DNA of 64,000 nucleotides. It comes from Exiguobacterium sp. RIT594 (GTDB lineage Bacteria > Bacillota > Bacilli > Exiguobacteriales > Exiguobacteriaceae). This document shows positions 1-8,967 of the stretch, piece by piece. Position 1 is the stretch's first letter; every line of letters begins with the position of its first letter. The notes beneath the pieces are model-generated. The model saw only the letters and a program-made list of their open reading frames with translations. It ran no database searches and was not told the DNA's origin. Made by a program: the position numbers and the translations under genes. Location of the stretch: contig NZ_QPKF01000004.1 in NCBI RefSeq assembly GCF_003339585.1, positions 1 to 64,000 of the forward strand. The letters run 5' to 3'.

Positions 1-86
1 TTGTTTTTGTATATTTGGTAGTTGTTGTCTGCATCGTTCTGAACAGCATACGCGCCCGGATTGGAATTGGATTTAAAAAAGATTAA
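1..86 (+). CDS. 3' end of a membrane protein (partial)
   Basis: Frame 3 is open from the window edge to a TAA at 84-86 and encodes about 27 residues. A run of Val, Ile and Leu is followed by a basic stretch (IRARIGIGFKK), which reads like a last transmembrane helix with a positively charged cytoplasmic tail. The other two forward frames do not look like protein. The family cannot be named from this fragment; a transporter permease subunit is one possibility. Confidence 0.5.
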   Translation, partial: VFVYLVVVVCIVLNSIRARIGIGFKKD

Positions 87-461
87 AAAATATGAAAAAA
101 ATTCAAAATCATTTAGCTAACTTGCAAAGAAATTAAGTGTTTTCCTATTATATGTACGAAATCATTGTGTGGAATTTAACGAATCAACTACTTAATTAAC
201 ACGCAGAGATATCACCGGATTGGCAAAAAATCGCCATAGTGTCAGCGGTCCGCGAATTGTGTAACCGCTTATACTTAATGAGCGTTCACAAGCTGGACAT
301 ATTTTTCACGGATGTACGGCAAACTGAAATCACTGAAGGAGTGGGGAGAGAAAAGAAAACGTAGAATAAGACAGCAGACTCATGACAACACGTGTGCCAT
401 CATAACTCATCCTACATATTGTCATGAGAACATCTACTTAACGAAGAAGCGGGGATTGAAC
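87..461. other. 375-bp intergenic region upstream of the PepSY gene
   Basis: No convincing gene is seen. The first half is A-rich. At 244-269 there is an inverted repeat (AGCGGT then ACCGCT, 14-base loop) that could be a regulator site, and TATACT at 270-275 could be a -10 element, though no good -35 is seen at the right distance. The open frame running upstream from 462 to 312 lacks a ribosome site and is judged non-coding. Confidence 0.4.
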
Positions 462-1841
462 ATGAATCAACTCGAGACGAGGGGAACAGAACAGAAAACG
501 GAAAACCGTTCCGCATCATCATTTTACCGGACGGTTTGGCGCTGGCACTTTTATGCCGGACTGATTTTTGCACCATTTCTTGTCATGCTTGCCGTGACGG
601 GATCGATTTACTTATTCAAACCACAAATCGAGAATGTTTTATATCAGAAGTATTATGAAGTGACACCGCAAGAAAACCGGATTTCAGCGACGGCACAAAT
701 CAATGCTGTCAAAGCAAACTATCCGGACGCAAGTATTACGAAGTACCGCCCCGGAGAAACCGATGCGCGGTCGAGTGAAGTGAAGATTGCGACGGAAGAG
801 GCCTCGTCGACGGTCTTTATCAATCCGTACACCGGAAAAATTATCGGCGAACTGGCGGATGATGACCGGATCATGAATAAAGTCGAAGAAATCCACGGCG
901 AACTGATGGCCGGGACGATTGGGGACCGGATCGTTGAACTTGTTGCCTGTTGGGCGATTGTCTTAATCGTAACGGGGCTATTTTTGTGGTTCCCGCGTAA
1001 AAAATCAACCGGGTGGTCCGGTGTCTTGATTCCACGACTACGCCAAGGGAAAAAAATCTTCCGACGTGATTTGCATGCTGTACCGGCATTTTGGATTACA
1101 GCCGGGATGTTATTCCTGATTTTGACGGGACTGCCGTGGTCCGGCTTTTGGGGAACAAGTTTTCAATCTGTCGCTACAAACCAAGGGCTTGGATATCCGC
1201 CATCGATTTGGGGAGGCGAGGCACCGGTGTCAGCTGTTCAAACAAAAGATGTCGCAGAAGTCCCGTGGGCAGCGGAAACACTCGACGTGCCGAAATCAAA
1301 CGTCGAGGGGCTTGTACCGGCGTCGATTGACGATATCGTGTCGATTGCGAAACAACAAGGTATGGATCCGAGTTATGCCATCAGTATTCCAAGTGATCCG
1401 ACAGGCGTCTATACGTTGTCGGCGTATCCTGCGAAAGCAGAAAAGGAAGCCACAATCCATCTTGATCAATATTCCGGAGCCGTCTTGGCAGATTATCGTT
1501 TTGATAACTATGGTTTTGTCGGTAAAGCGGTCGCGCTCGGGATTACCTTGCACAAAGGAACGGAATTTGGTCTGATCAATCAATTGATCAGTTTAGCGAT
1601 TTGTCTCGGAATCATTTTAGTCGCGGTCAGCGGATTCTATTTATGGTTGAAACGGAAACCGGGCAAAGGGATGGGCGCACCAAAAGGACCGCCGGCGAAA
1701 TCAATCAAGTGGTTTATTCTCGTTTTGATTGTGCTTGGCATACTGTTCCCTTTGGTCGGTCTGTCGTTAATCGTTGTCTGGCTGGCCGATTTCTTCATCA
1801 TCCGACGGATTCCGGCTGTAAGGAGGTTTTTGAATGCGTAA
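462..1841 (+). CDS. PepSY-associated TM helix protein (iron-regulated membrane protein type)
   Basis: This 459-residue membrane protein belongs to the PepSY_TM/PiuB-like group. Proteins of this group are often found beside iron or copper uptake genes, and some act as membrane reductases. Visible helices include WHFYAGLIFAPFLVML near residue 25, one around LIVTGLFLWFP, one at FWITAGMLFLILTG, one at LAICLGIILVAVSGFYLWL, and a last at VLGILFPLVGLSLIVVW. Two extracytoplasmic PepSY-like segments lie between them. His residues within and next to helices (RWHFY, EIHGEL, RDLHAV, LHKGTE) could bind heme or metal. Start: ATG 462, a few bases after GGGGA; the frame is open further upstream but without a ribosome site. 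It overlaps the next lipoprotein gene by 8 bp, so they are co-transcribed. The exact substrate is unknown. Confidence 0.85.
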   Translation: MNQLETRGTEQKTENRSASSFYRTVWRWHFYAGLIFAPFLVMLAVTGSIYLFKPQIENVLYQKYYEVTPQENRISATAQINAVKANYPDASITKYRPGETDARSSEVKIATEEASSTVFINPYTGKIIGELADDDRIMNKVEEIHGELMAGTIGDRIVELVACWAIVLIVTGLFLWFPRKKSTGWSGVLIPRLRQGKKIFRRDLHAVPAFWITAGMLFLILTGLPWSGFWGTSFQSVATNQGLGYPPSIWGGEAPVSAVQTKDVAEVPWAAETLDVPKSNVEGLVPASIDDIVSIAKQQGMDPSYAISIPSDPTGVYTLSAYPAKAEKEATIHLDQYSGAVLADYRFDNYGFVGKAVALGITLHKGTEFGLINQLISLAICLGIILVAVSGFYLWLKRKPGKGMGAPKGPPAKSIKWFILVLIVLGILFPLVGLSLIVVWLADFFIIRRIPAVRRFLNA

Positions 1842-2319
1842 GTCAATCAAAGGCATTTTACTAAGTGGACTGATTGTGACAAGTAGCGGTCTTGCAGGGT
1901 GTGCGGTCACATCGGACGCGGCCCAGCAATACGCTGTTGCCATCCCTTTATCGGTAAAATTTGAAATTCCGAAAGTACTGAAAGCCGATCAGGAAAAACA
2001 GTACCGATTCGGAGCGACACTGTGGCAGGATCAAAAAGCAGTTAAAGAAGCGGAGTATGTCCATTTTGAAATCTGGAAAGCAGATGGAACACTTCGGTAC
2101 AGTATGGAACCGGCAGATGAAACGAAACCGGGAGTTTACTCGATTGAAAAGAAATTGCCGAAGGAAGGTCTGTATTACATCAAGGTCCATGCCAGCAGTA
2201 ACGGAGCGATGATTATGCCGACACGGCAATTCATTGTCGGTCAACTGTCCGCCAACGATTTAAAAATCTTACAGGGCGGTGCCAAACCTGCCGGTGGAAG
2301 CAGTGGGCATCATCATTAA
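1834..2319 (+). CDS. FixH/YtkA-like lipoprotein
   Basis: The 161-residue protein starts with a lipoprotein signal (MRKSIKGILLSGLIVTSSGLAGC), so Cys23 should be lipidated and the protein held on the outer face of the membrane. The rest resembles the YtkA/FixH beta-sandwich domain: a strand with VKFEIP, a central YVHFEIWKADG, and GVYSIEKKLPKEGLYYIKVHASS. It ends in GHHH, a possible metal site. AAGGAGG sits just before ATG 1834, inside the preceding gene. Translational coupling to the PepSY protein and the His-rich end suggest a role in metal delivery or sensing; this is inference. Confidence 0.75.
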   Translation: MRKSIKGILLSGLIVTSSGLAGCAVTSDAAQQYAVAIPLSVKFEIPKVLKADQEKQYRFGATLWQDQKAVKEAEYVHFEIWKADGTLRYSMEPADETKPGVYSIEKKLPKEGLYYIKVHASSNGAMIMPTRQFIVGQLSANDLKILQGGAKPAGGSSGHHH

Positions 2320-2338
2320 AAAAATAAGACAGCAAAAC

Positions 2339-2371
2339 AGGACGATGGATAAAAATCCGTCGTCCTATTTT
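2339..2371 (+). terminator. Rho-independent terminator after the PepSY/lipoprotein operon
   Basis: A 12-bp stem (AGGACGATGGAT with ATCCGTCGTCCT, one G-T pair) is followed by ATTTT. Flanking A residues on the other side may let it also serve the minus-strand gene that ends at 2390. Confidence 0.75.
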
Positions 2372-2389
2372 CATGTGCAATGGATTAAG

Positions 2390-3403
2390 TTAATCATCAT
2401 CTCCATGAGATCCGTGGTCATCCCCTTGATCGTCTGAATCATCATCCGACTCGTCGTCATCTCCAGAATCATCGGATTGTCCATCATCATCCGAGGATTC
2501 ATCTTCTGATTCCATTTCGTGTCCATTCACGAACTTGACTTCGACCTGAAGACTTTTGATTGGCGTCGCAAGCTGTAAAGCTTGAGAGACCTGTACTACA
2601 AGTTCTTCTTTCGTCATCGAGGCAGTCAGCGTTAATCGTTCGCGTAAAGTAGCAACATCCTTGATGCCGATTTCATCCTTGACGCGTAACTCGTTCCGGT
2701 GATGTTCACTGCTGTAACGCCATTCGAATTTTTGTTTGTTCGTATTAGTCAACTTGATCGTCATTCGTTTGATTTCTTGACTGTTTTGGACGCCGTCCTG
2801 ATCTGCATCTTCCTGATCATCGCGAACACCGTCATGATCGCTATCGGCATGTGTCGGGTCTGATCCCAGTTCGAATTCGTTCTCGTTATTCAGTTGATCT
2901 TTGTCTCGATCTTCTTCCCCGTCTTTTAGACCATCCCGATCAGAATCAGCTTGGATCGGTTGTGTGCCGACAATAAATTCTTCTTTCGTCGTCAGGCTGT
3001 CAGCATCTTGATCTTCTGCCGCATCGGAAATCCCGTCTTGATCCGTATCTTTTTTTAAGGGATTAAGCTTGGCAAGATACTCTTGTTGATTCGTCACGCG
3101 ATCACGGTCCGCATCTTCTTGCCCGTCAGCCAGCCGGTCATCGTCTGTATCTTTTTTGGTCGGATTCAACTGCAATTGATACTCCTGGAGGTTGGTCAGA
3201 CGGTCACGGTCACGATCGGCCGTCGCTACGGTTTTTCCATACCCTAAATGATACTTACTCTGCCAGGAATCCGGAATCTTATTTTGATCCCGATCGACTT
3301 GAGTCACTGCCTTTTTCTTTGGTTTTGTCTTGGCGTCGACCGAGACGACCGACTGAGAGAGACAGACGGAGGCGAGTAACGCTCCAATGATGATTCGTTT
3401 CAT
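2390..3403 (-). CDS. Secreted thrombospondin type 3-like calcium-repeat protein
   Basis: The 337-residue protein has a signal peptide (MKRIIIGALLASVCLSQSVVSVDA). It then carries about eight aspartate-rich repeats of the type DxDxDGxxDxxE (DTDQDGISDAAEDQDAD, DSDRDGLKDGEEDRDKD, DSDHDGVRDDQEDADQD), as in thrombospondin type 3 and EF-hand-like calcium repeats. A short globular segment follows (KQKFEWRYSSEHHRNELRVKDEIG), then a very acidic tail of Asp, Glu, Ser and Gly. A likely role is extracellular calcium binding or surface interaction. Start: ATG at 3403 with AGGAG upstream; the in-frame extension to 3466 has no ribosome site. It stands alone, convergent to the lipoprotein gene and divergent from the next surface protein. 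Confidence 0.8.
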   Translation of the reverse strand: MKRIIIGALLASVCLSQSVVSVDAKTKPKKKAVTQVDRDQNKIPDSWQSKYHLGYGKTVATADRDRDRLTNLQEYQLQLNPTKKDTDDDRLADGQEDADRDRVTNQQEYLAKLNPLKKDTDQDGISDAAEDQDADSLTTKEEFIVGTQPIQADSDRDGLKDGEEDRDKDQLNNENEFELGSDPTHADSDHDGVRDDQEDADQDGVQNSQEIKRMTIKLTNTNKQKFEWRYSSEHHRNELRVKDEIGIKDVATLRERLTLTASMTKEELVVQVSQALQLATPIKSLQVEVKFVNGHEMESEDESSDDDGQSDDSGDDDESDDDSDDQGDDHGSHGDDD

Positions 3404-3662
3404 ACGTTCACTCCTGTTCCTGATGAAAAATAGTTTAAAAAGCGATCTTAAGAAGAGTTTAATCAAATTGTTCTAACATAAGGACGCTCTTTCGAAAAAC
3501 GAGTCAGTAAAAAATAAAATAGTTAAAGAGAAAAGTTTTCAAAACGCCTTATATTTTTTAGAGAAAAATATTTTTTTATAAAAAATGTGAAAAAAGAAAA
3601 CTATTTGTGAACTGCTTACGTTATCTGTGTGTAGTTTAAAAAATCAAAGGGGTGTTCATAAG

Positions 3663-5042
3663 ATGAAGATGAAAAAGTCGTATCTCGCCGTCCCACTCAG
3701 TGCCGCATTATTGATTCCAGCAGCAGGCGTCAGTGCCCATGGTCATGAAGATCATAGCAAGATGTCCCACAGCTCGGGCAAAGTATCACTAGATGTCTCG
3801 TCTCCCGCATCGGATTTGCGAGCGACGCTTGATCAGCTTTTATCTGAACATGCTTATTTAGCAGTCGTCGCCATGCAAAAAGGTATTGACGGCAAAAAAG
3901 ATTTTGATCAAGCAGCCGCTGCGTTGAATCAAAATACGGATGATTTATCGGCAGCAGTCGGATCCGTCTACGGGGATGAAGCCGGCGAAGCGTTCAAAAA
4001 GATTTGGTCAAGTCATATCGGCTACTTCGTGGATTATGTCAAAGCAACAGGCGCTAAAGATGAAGACGCTAAACAAAAAGCGTTAAAAGAACTGGATGAG
4101 TACCGCGTCGAACAAGCCGCTTTCCTCGATCAAGCAACAGAAGGACGCTTGAAAGCAGCAGATCTAGAAGCCGGATTAAAAGTCCACATTACGCAATTGT
4201 TGACCTCATTCGACAGTTACGTCGCCGGTGATTATGACGCCGCCTACAGCAACATGCGAAAAGCGATCGAGCATATGTACATGGTCGGAGAAGGATTATC
4301 GGGCGCCATCGTTACGCAGTATCCGGATAAATTCAAAAATACGAAAGTCGATACACCGGCTGCCGACCTCCGTGCCGGATTGAACCGGAACTTCTCGGAA
4401 CATGCGGCACTCGCTGTCCTTGCGATGCAAAAAGGAATCGACGGAGCGAAGGACTTTGATGCGGCAGCAGGAGCACTTGGTGAAAACACAGACGATCTGA
4501 CAGCGTCAATCGGTTCTGTCTACGGCAGTGAAGCCGCGCAACAATTCAAGAAAATCTGGTCGAGTCACATCGGCTACTTTGTGGATTACGTGAAAGCGAC
4601 AGGTGCGAAAGACGATCAGGCACGTGACATGGCCGTAAAAGAATTGGATGAATACCGTGTCGAGCAAGCTGCTTTCCTTGATGCCGCAACGGAAGGTCGC
4701 CTGAAATCAAAAGATCTCGAAGAAGGACTGAAGGTCCACGTCGATCAATTGTTACTGGCCTTCAACAGCTATAATGAAAAAGACTACGACAAAACGTACC
4801 CGGCAATCCGTGAAGCATACGGTCACATGTACGGAGTCGGTGAAGGAACAGCGACAGCAATCGTCGATCAGTTCCCGGATAAATTCAAAGGCGCACCGGC
4901 CGGTATGCCGAACACCGGTCTTGGTGGAACGGCTGAATCACAATCATCCACATCAAACGGTATCCTTTGGTCATTACTTGGAATCGCAGCCGCTTCGATC
5001 CTCGGATTCTTCGGACTTCGCGGACGTCGCTCACAACACTAA
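3663..5042 (+). CDS. Duplicated helical-domain surface protein with sortase-like tail
   Basis: The 459-residue protein has a signal peptide (AALLIPAAGVSA) and a His-rich mature start (HGHEDHSKMSH). It then carries two near-identical helical domains of about 160 residues each. Both share SEHA.LAV.AMQKGID, F.KIWSSHIGYFVDYVKAT and DEYRVEQAAFLD. After the repeats comes MPNTGLGG, a Ser/Thr linker, a hydrophobic helix (ILWSLLGIAAASILGFFG) and a basic end (RGRRSQH), the layout of an LPXTG-type cell-wall anchor with Met in place of Leu. Start: ATG 3663 after AAAGGGG. The terminator at 5055 separates it from CopC. The His-rich N-terminus and the copper neighbours hint at metal binding. I do not recognise a named function. 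Confidence 0.75.
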   Translation: MKMKKSYLAVPLSAALLIPAAGVSAHGHEDHSKMSHSSGKVSLDVSSPASDLRATLDQLLSEHAYLAVVAMQKGIDGKKDFDQAAAALNQNTDDLSAAVGSVYGDEAGEAFKKIWSSHIGYFVDYVKATGAKDEDAKQKALKELDEYRVEQAAFLDQATEGRLKAADLEAGLKVHITQLLTSFDSYVAGDYDAAYSNMRKAIEHMYMVGEGLSGAIVTQYPDKFKNTKVDTPAADLRAGLNRNFSEHAALAVLAMQKGIDGAKDFDAAAGALGENTDDLTASIGSVYGSEAAQQFKKIWSSHIGYFVDYVKATGAKDDQARDMAVKELDEYRVEQAAFLDAATEGRLKSKDLEEGLKVHVDQLLLAFNSYNEKDYDKTYPAIREAYGHMYGVGEGTATAIVDQFPDKFKGAPAGMPNTGLGGTAESQSSTSNGILWSLLGIAAASILGFFGLRGRRSQH

Positions 5043-5054
5043 TCGGACAACCGA

Positions 5055-5080
5055 ACCCGCTGGAAACAGCGGGTCTTTTT
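5055..5080 (+). terminator. Terminator between the surface protein and copC-like genes
   Basis: Perfect 8-bp stem ACCCGCTG / CAGCGGGT with a GAAA loop, followed by CTTTTT. A very stable small hairpin. Confidence 0.85.
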
Positions 5081-5112
5081 CTACACATTTTCGGTCAAAG
5101 GAGGAGTTTACG

Positions 5113-5670
5113 ATGAAGATCAAATGGTTTGTGCTGTTTATTCTGGTCTTGTTCGTCGTTCAGCCGTTTTCAGTCTCAGCTCACACGAGTCTAACGAATT
5201 CAAATCCGTCAGAAGGTGAAGTCATACAAGGCGACTTGGAAAAAATTCGTTTGAATTTCGATACGGCGATTGAAAAAACCAGTACGGTCGAACTGAAAAC
5301 AGCTCAAGGTGACGCGGTTCCGCTTGAAAAGCCCTTGATTATCGGTAATGAATGGAGTGCAGCCGTTCAACAAAAACTTGAGAGCGGAACGTATCTCATC
5401 CGCTGGACATTGATTTCGGAAGACGGACACCCGGTCGAAGGAACGATTCGATTCGACTTGAAAGAAACGGTTTCTTCGACCGATCCTGCTGACGATAAAG
5501 ACGTCGAGCCGGCGGCACCGGAACCGCAACAAGCGAGTATCGTTCCAACTGAATCCGCAGAAACCGTCGAACCGGGGCTGTTTCCGACCTTCTTACCCTG
5601 GCTCGTGGCTGTTTTGGTTCTAGCAATCGTCATCACGTTCTTCCTGCTCCGTCGCCAAAAACGGTCATGA
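5113..5670 (+). CDS. CopC-domain copper-binding protein, membrane-anchored
   Basis: The 185-residue protein has a signal peptide ending VSA, so the mature protein would begin with His, the usual CopC copper ligand. The domain contains SNPSEGEVI, LNFDTAIE and TYLIRWTLISEDGHPVEG; the Asp and His of EDGHP match the other CopC histidine-brace ligands. A Pro/Glu/Ala-rich linker follows, then a C-terminal membrane helix (FLPWLVAVLVLAIVITFFLL) and RRQKRS. Start: ATG 5113 after AAAGGAGG; the frame runs upstream to 4774 but there it only overlaps the previous gene. It overlaps the CopD gene by ATGA. Together they correspond to the two halves of YcnJ/CopCD-type proteins, with a likely role in copper import or supply. 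Confidence 0.85.
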   Translation: MKIKWFVLFILVLFVVQPFSVSAHTSLTNSNPSEGEVIQGDLEKIRLNFDTAIEKTSTVELKTAQGDAVPLEKPLIIGNEWSAAVQQKLESGTYLIRWTLISEDGHPVEGTIRFDLKETVSSTDPADDKDVEPAAPEPQQASIVPTESAETVEPGLFPTFLPWLVAVLVLAIVITFFLLRRQKRS

Positions 5671-6686
5671 ACGGCATCGTCAGTGAACTGCTCATCTATA
5701 TCGGCGGGGCACTTTGGGCAGGGCGGCTGTTGCTTTTGTTTATTTCAGAAGATAAAAAACCGGCAGTCGGTCAATTGGATGGTCTTGCGTGTGCAGCACT
5801 CGTCAGCATCGTTGCAGGAGCCGGCTTTCCGTTATGGCGTGTAGTTTCTTATTTTCAGCAGGAGATGGACTTATCCTTCCGTGAAGCGTTACAGGCGGGT
5901 CTGTTTGAAGTCCGGATCGGTCAGTATTTTTTGATGGTGTATTTTTCAGCACTCGTGGCATTCATCATCGTGTTCATGAAACGAATCCTGCTCATCAAAC
6001 GGTGGTTGCTGCTTGGTATAACAATCCCGCTCTTTCTTGGGATTTCCGGAACCAGTCACGCCGCATCGAAGCATGGCCTGCTGGGGCTTGTGTTACAGAC
6101 CAGTCATTTTAGCCTGATGGCGTTGTGGGTTGGAGTCGTATTCGTCATCGGTTGGTGTGCCCGGGACTCTAACCACTGGTTGTCGTTTTTACGCTGGTTC
6201 AGTCCGTTCGCCCAATTGACGTTTTTAGGAGTCATCGTGACCGGCTTCTTCCTGATGCGTCAAAGTGTTCTGTTAAGCGAGTACCGCAATGCCTGGAATG
6301 TCCCGTATGGCCAGGCTTTGCTCTGGAAACACCTGTTGTTAATTCCTTTGCTTGGTTATGCATTCATTAACGGGACACTCGTCAAACGGCGGTTACAGAA
6401 GGAACCTTCCTTTGATCCGCGGCGTGGTTTGCGCTTTGAGAGTCTGATCCTCGGTTGTATCTTTTTTGCGACAGCGACCTTGAGTAATCTGGAACCGCCG
6501 GATTTGAACACTCTTGGAGCAGTCAAGCCGATTCTTTGGTCGAACATCGTTCTTCTCTTAACAGGCGGTGGAAGTATCGGACTGTTGCTGTTGGCCTATC
6601 AGAAACGCCTGCCGTTCCTGCTTGGCAGTCTGTTCAGTCTGCTTGGTGTCAGCCTCATTTATATTGGATTGGTATATACGCCTTAG
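5667..6686 (+). CDS. CopD-family copper transport membrane protein
   Basis: The 339-residue polytopic protein has about eight to nine hydrophobic helices. The CopD domain is seen in the middle to C-terminal half: GTSHAASKHGLLGLVLQTSHFSLMALWVG, with His residues typical of the family, then AQLTFLGVIVTGFFLM and LLWKHLLLIPLLGYAFING. Start ATG 5667 overlaps the CopC stop (ATGA), so the two are translationally coupled. CopD proteins work in the inner membrane with CopC in copper uptake. No copper-responsive operator is obvious upstream. Confidence 0.85.
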   Translation: MNGIVSELLIYIGGALWAGRLLLLFISEDKKPAVGQLDGLACAALVSIVAGAGFPLWRVVSYFQQEMDLSFREALQAGLFEVRIGQYFLMVYFSALVAFIIVFMKRILLIKRWLLLGITIPLFLGISGTSHAASKHGLLGLVLQTSHFSLMALWVGVVFVIGWCARDSNHWLSFLRWFSPFAQLTFLGVIVTGFFLMRQSVLLSEYRNAWNVPYGQALLWKHLLLIPLLGYAFINGTLVKRRLQKEPSFDPRRGLRFESLILGCIFFATATLSNLEPPDLNTLGAVKPILWSNIVLLLTGGGSIGLLLLAYQKRLPFLLGSLFSLLGVSLIYIGLVYTP

Positions 6687-6862
6687 CACAGTCACCTTCG
6701 GAATCCGGGAATGGTGGCTTTGTTGCGTCCGGAGAAGTGACAGAGCGATCATTTTAAAAATTAAAAGATAGTTTTTCTGAAGAAAATATCCGTGCCTGAT
6801 TTTCGGCGACATGCAGGAGTGGAAACTCGGTATACTGAGGAAAAGAAGGGGAGGGACACGTG

Positions 6863-7915
6863 ATGAATACCTTACCGGAAACGGATTATTATGAAGCGCT
6901 CGTCCGTCGTGATGCCTCGTACGAGGGGACATTTTTTGTCGGCGTCAAGACGACGGGGATTTTTTGCCGGCCGACCTGCCCGGCTCGGAAACCGAAGCAA
7001 CAGAACTGCGAATTTTTTGAGACGGCGAAAGAAGCGTTACTCGCTTCGTACCGGCCGTGTTTACGCTGTAAACCGCTCGCTTATCCCGGTGACAGTGACG
7101 TCATCAGCCGCTTGGTTGCCGCCGTCGAAGCGAGTCCTGAAAAGCGGTTCAAAGATGCCGACTTCCGGGAACTGGGACTTGATGCCTCGACCGCCCGGCG
7201 GCAGTTTAAGAAACGGTTCGGGATGACGTTCGTTGAATATGCCCGTTCCCGCCGGATGGGACTGGCGATGAAGGAAATCCGCAAAGGACAACCGGTCATC
7301 GAAGCCCAGTTGGCGAGTGGTTATGAATCAAGCAGCGGCTTCCGCGATGCCTTTGCCCGCATCATGGGCGAGACACCGAAACGCTGGGACGGAACGTATC
7401 TGCAGGCGAAGTGGCTCGACACGCCACTCGGACCGATGCTTGCGATTGCCGATGAGCAAGGACTGCATTTACTCGAGTTTGTCGATCGTCGCGGACTGGA
7501 ACGGGAAGTCGAACGCCTGCGGCTCTCAGCCCGTGCGGTCATCATTCCCGGTGACACGCCAATCTTCGAGCAGGTAACAGTTCAACTGGAAGCATACTTT
7601 GCCGGCGAACGCGACCGATTCGATCTTCCGCTTGTTTTGTACGGGACGCCGTTCCAGCGACAGGTCTGGGAACAGTTGCAACAGATTCCTGCGGGTGAGA
7701 CGATTTCCTATCAGGAACTGGCCGTCCGTGTCGGGAATCCGGCTGCTGTCCGTGCTGTCGCCCGGGCAAACGGCGCCAATCAACTGGCGATTTTGATTCC
7801 CTGTCATAGGGTGATTCGCTTGACCGGCGATCTCGGTGGATATGCCGGCGGCTTGGCACGAAAAGCGGCCTTATTAAAATTAGAACGGACGAAGAGAGGA
7901 TTGAATCACGTATGA
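6863..7915 (+). CDS. ada: Ada: methylated-DNA repair protein and transcription activator
   Basis: The 350-residue protein has the full Ada layout. The N-terminal zinc domain, which takes methyl groups from phosphotriesters, has Cys35 and Cys39 (CRPTCPARKP) and Cys66 and Cys69 (CLRC), matching the four ligands of E. coli Ada. Next is an AraC-type helix-turn-helix (LGLDASTARRQFKKRFGMTF and VIEAQLASGYESSSGFRDAF). The C-terminal O6-methylguanine methyltransferase has the PCHRVI active site near residue 320 and FQRQVWEQLQQIPAGETISY. ATG 6863 is preferred over GTG 6860 because AAGGGGAGG lies about 8 bp upstream of it. It overlaps alkC (ATGA). Ada probably activates its own operon once methylated. 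Confidence 0.95.
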   Translation: MNTLPETDYYEALVRRDASYEGTFFVGVKTTGIFCRPTCPARKPKQQNCEFFETAKEALLASYRPCLRCKPLAYPGDSDVISRLVAAVEASPEKRFKDADFRELGLDASTARRQFKKRFGMTFVEYARSRRMGLAMKEIRKGQPVIEAQLASGYESSSGFRDAFARIMGETPKRWDGTYLQAKWLDTPLGPMLAIADEQGLHLLEFVDRRGLEREVERLRLSARAVIIPGDTPIFEQVTVQLEAYFAGERDRFDLPLVLYGTPFQRQVWEQLQQIPAGETISYQELAVRVGNPAAVRAVARANGANQLAILIPCHRVIRLTGDLGGYAGGLARKAALLKLERTKRGLNHV

Positions 7916-8967
7916 GTTTGATTAAAGATGTGTTTACGGATGACTGGCTGAATCGATTGGGGAAAGCGGTGCAGGCACCGGACTTTAAAGACGTCGTTCA
8001 ACAAGGGGACTGGGAGGAGCTGGCGTTTAAACAACGGGTCCGCCGGATTGCAACTGAGCTTAAGCGTTATTTGCCGGCTGACTTTGAGCAGGCGGCGACG
8101 CATCTCGAAACGATCGCTCCGGAGTTTCCGGGACTGCCGGGCATCGTTTTCCCGGATTATATTGAAGTCTATGCGCCGGGTGATGCCTGGGACCGTGCGA
8201 TGGCAGCACTGGAACGGTTGACCCGGCACTCGACGTCGGAATTCGCTGTCCGCCGTTTTCTGCTGGCGGATCAAAAACGATTTTTAGAGGTCGCGACGCA
8301 ATGGAGTCACTCGAATGACGAGCACATCCGGCGCTTGGCGTCAGAAGGAACCCGTCCGCGTTTACCGTGGGGACAGATGATTCCATCGCTGATTGCGGAT
8401 CCGCGACCGGTCTTGCCGATTCTCGATGCACTGCTCGAAGACGATGCGTTATATGTCCGGAAAAGTGTTGCCAATCACTTGAATGATATCGCGAAGACCC
8501 ATCCGGAACTCGTCATTGAACGATTGGAGCGGCTCGGAACGCATCCGCATACGGATTGGATTTTACGCCACGCGTCACGAACTCTGTTGAAACAAGGCCA
8601 CCGGGATGTCTTAAAAGCCTTTGGACTCGTTACGCGGGGAACGGTGACGGTCGACGAACTGACGGTCACACCGACACTGGCAATTGGCGGAGAACTGGCT
8701 TTTTCCTTTCACGTAACGACAACCGAACCGCAAGTGTTGCGAATCGAATATGCGATCGACTATGTCAAAAAGCGGGGGACGAGTCAAAAAGTCTTCCGGA
8801 TCAGCGAACGGCAGGTGACGGGACGGGAGGCGTTTGCGAAACGGCAGTCGTTCCGGAACTTGACGACGCGCGTTCATTATCCGGGTACGCACCAGCTGAC
8901 GATTCTGATTAACGGAGAAGCCTATGCGACGACGGAGTTTGATGTCACGAAGGAGGAAACAATATGA
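7912..8967 (+). CDS. alkC: AlkC-type DNA glycosylase with C-terminal Ig-like domain
   Basis: The 351-residue protein belongs to the AlkC branch of the HEAT-like-repeat (AlkD/AlkC) DNA glycosylases, which excise N-alkylated bases such as 3-methyladenine. The AlkC signature HIRRLASEGTRPRLPWG is at about residue 143, followed by helical repeats (VRKSVANHLNDIAKTHPELV, WILRHASRTLLKQGH). The last ~100 residues form a beta-rich module (ELAFSFHVTTTEPQVLRIEYAID ... HQLTILINGEAYATTEFDV). This matches the Ig-like domain known in some AlkC proteins and thought to help DNA binding. It sits in an Ada operon, so induction by alkylation damage is expected. Confidence 0.9.
   Translation: MSLIKDVFTDDWLNRLGKAVQAPDFKDVVQQGDWEELAFKQRVRRIATELKRYLPADFEQAATHLETIAPEFPGLPGIVFPDYIEVYAPGDAWDRAMAALERLTRHSTSEFAVRRFLLADQKRFLEVATQWSHSNDEHIRRLASEGTRPRLPWGQMIPSLIADPRPVLPILDALLEDDALYVRKSVANHLNDIAKTHPELVIERLERLGTHPHTDWILRHASRTLLKQGHRDVLKAFGLVTRGTVTVDELTVTPTLAIGGELAFSFHVTTTEPQVLRIEYAIDYVKKRGTSQKVFRISERQVTGREAFAKRQSFRNLTTRVHYPGTHQLTILINGEAYATTEFDVTKEETI

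Noticed and set aside
2390-3403. Repetitive DNA on the minus strand that might look like tandem or CRISPR-type repeats
   Set aside because: The repeats are degenerate at DNA level and encode Asp-rich calcium loops in one open frame; there are no equal spacers.
4774-5112. Open frame upstream of the CopC start, overlapping the surface-protein gene
   Set aside because: It lacks a ribosome site and protein-like sequence, and the signal peptide clearly begins at 5113 after AAAGGAGG.
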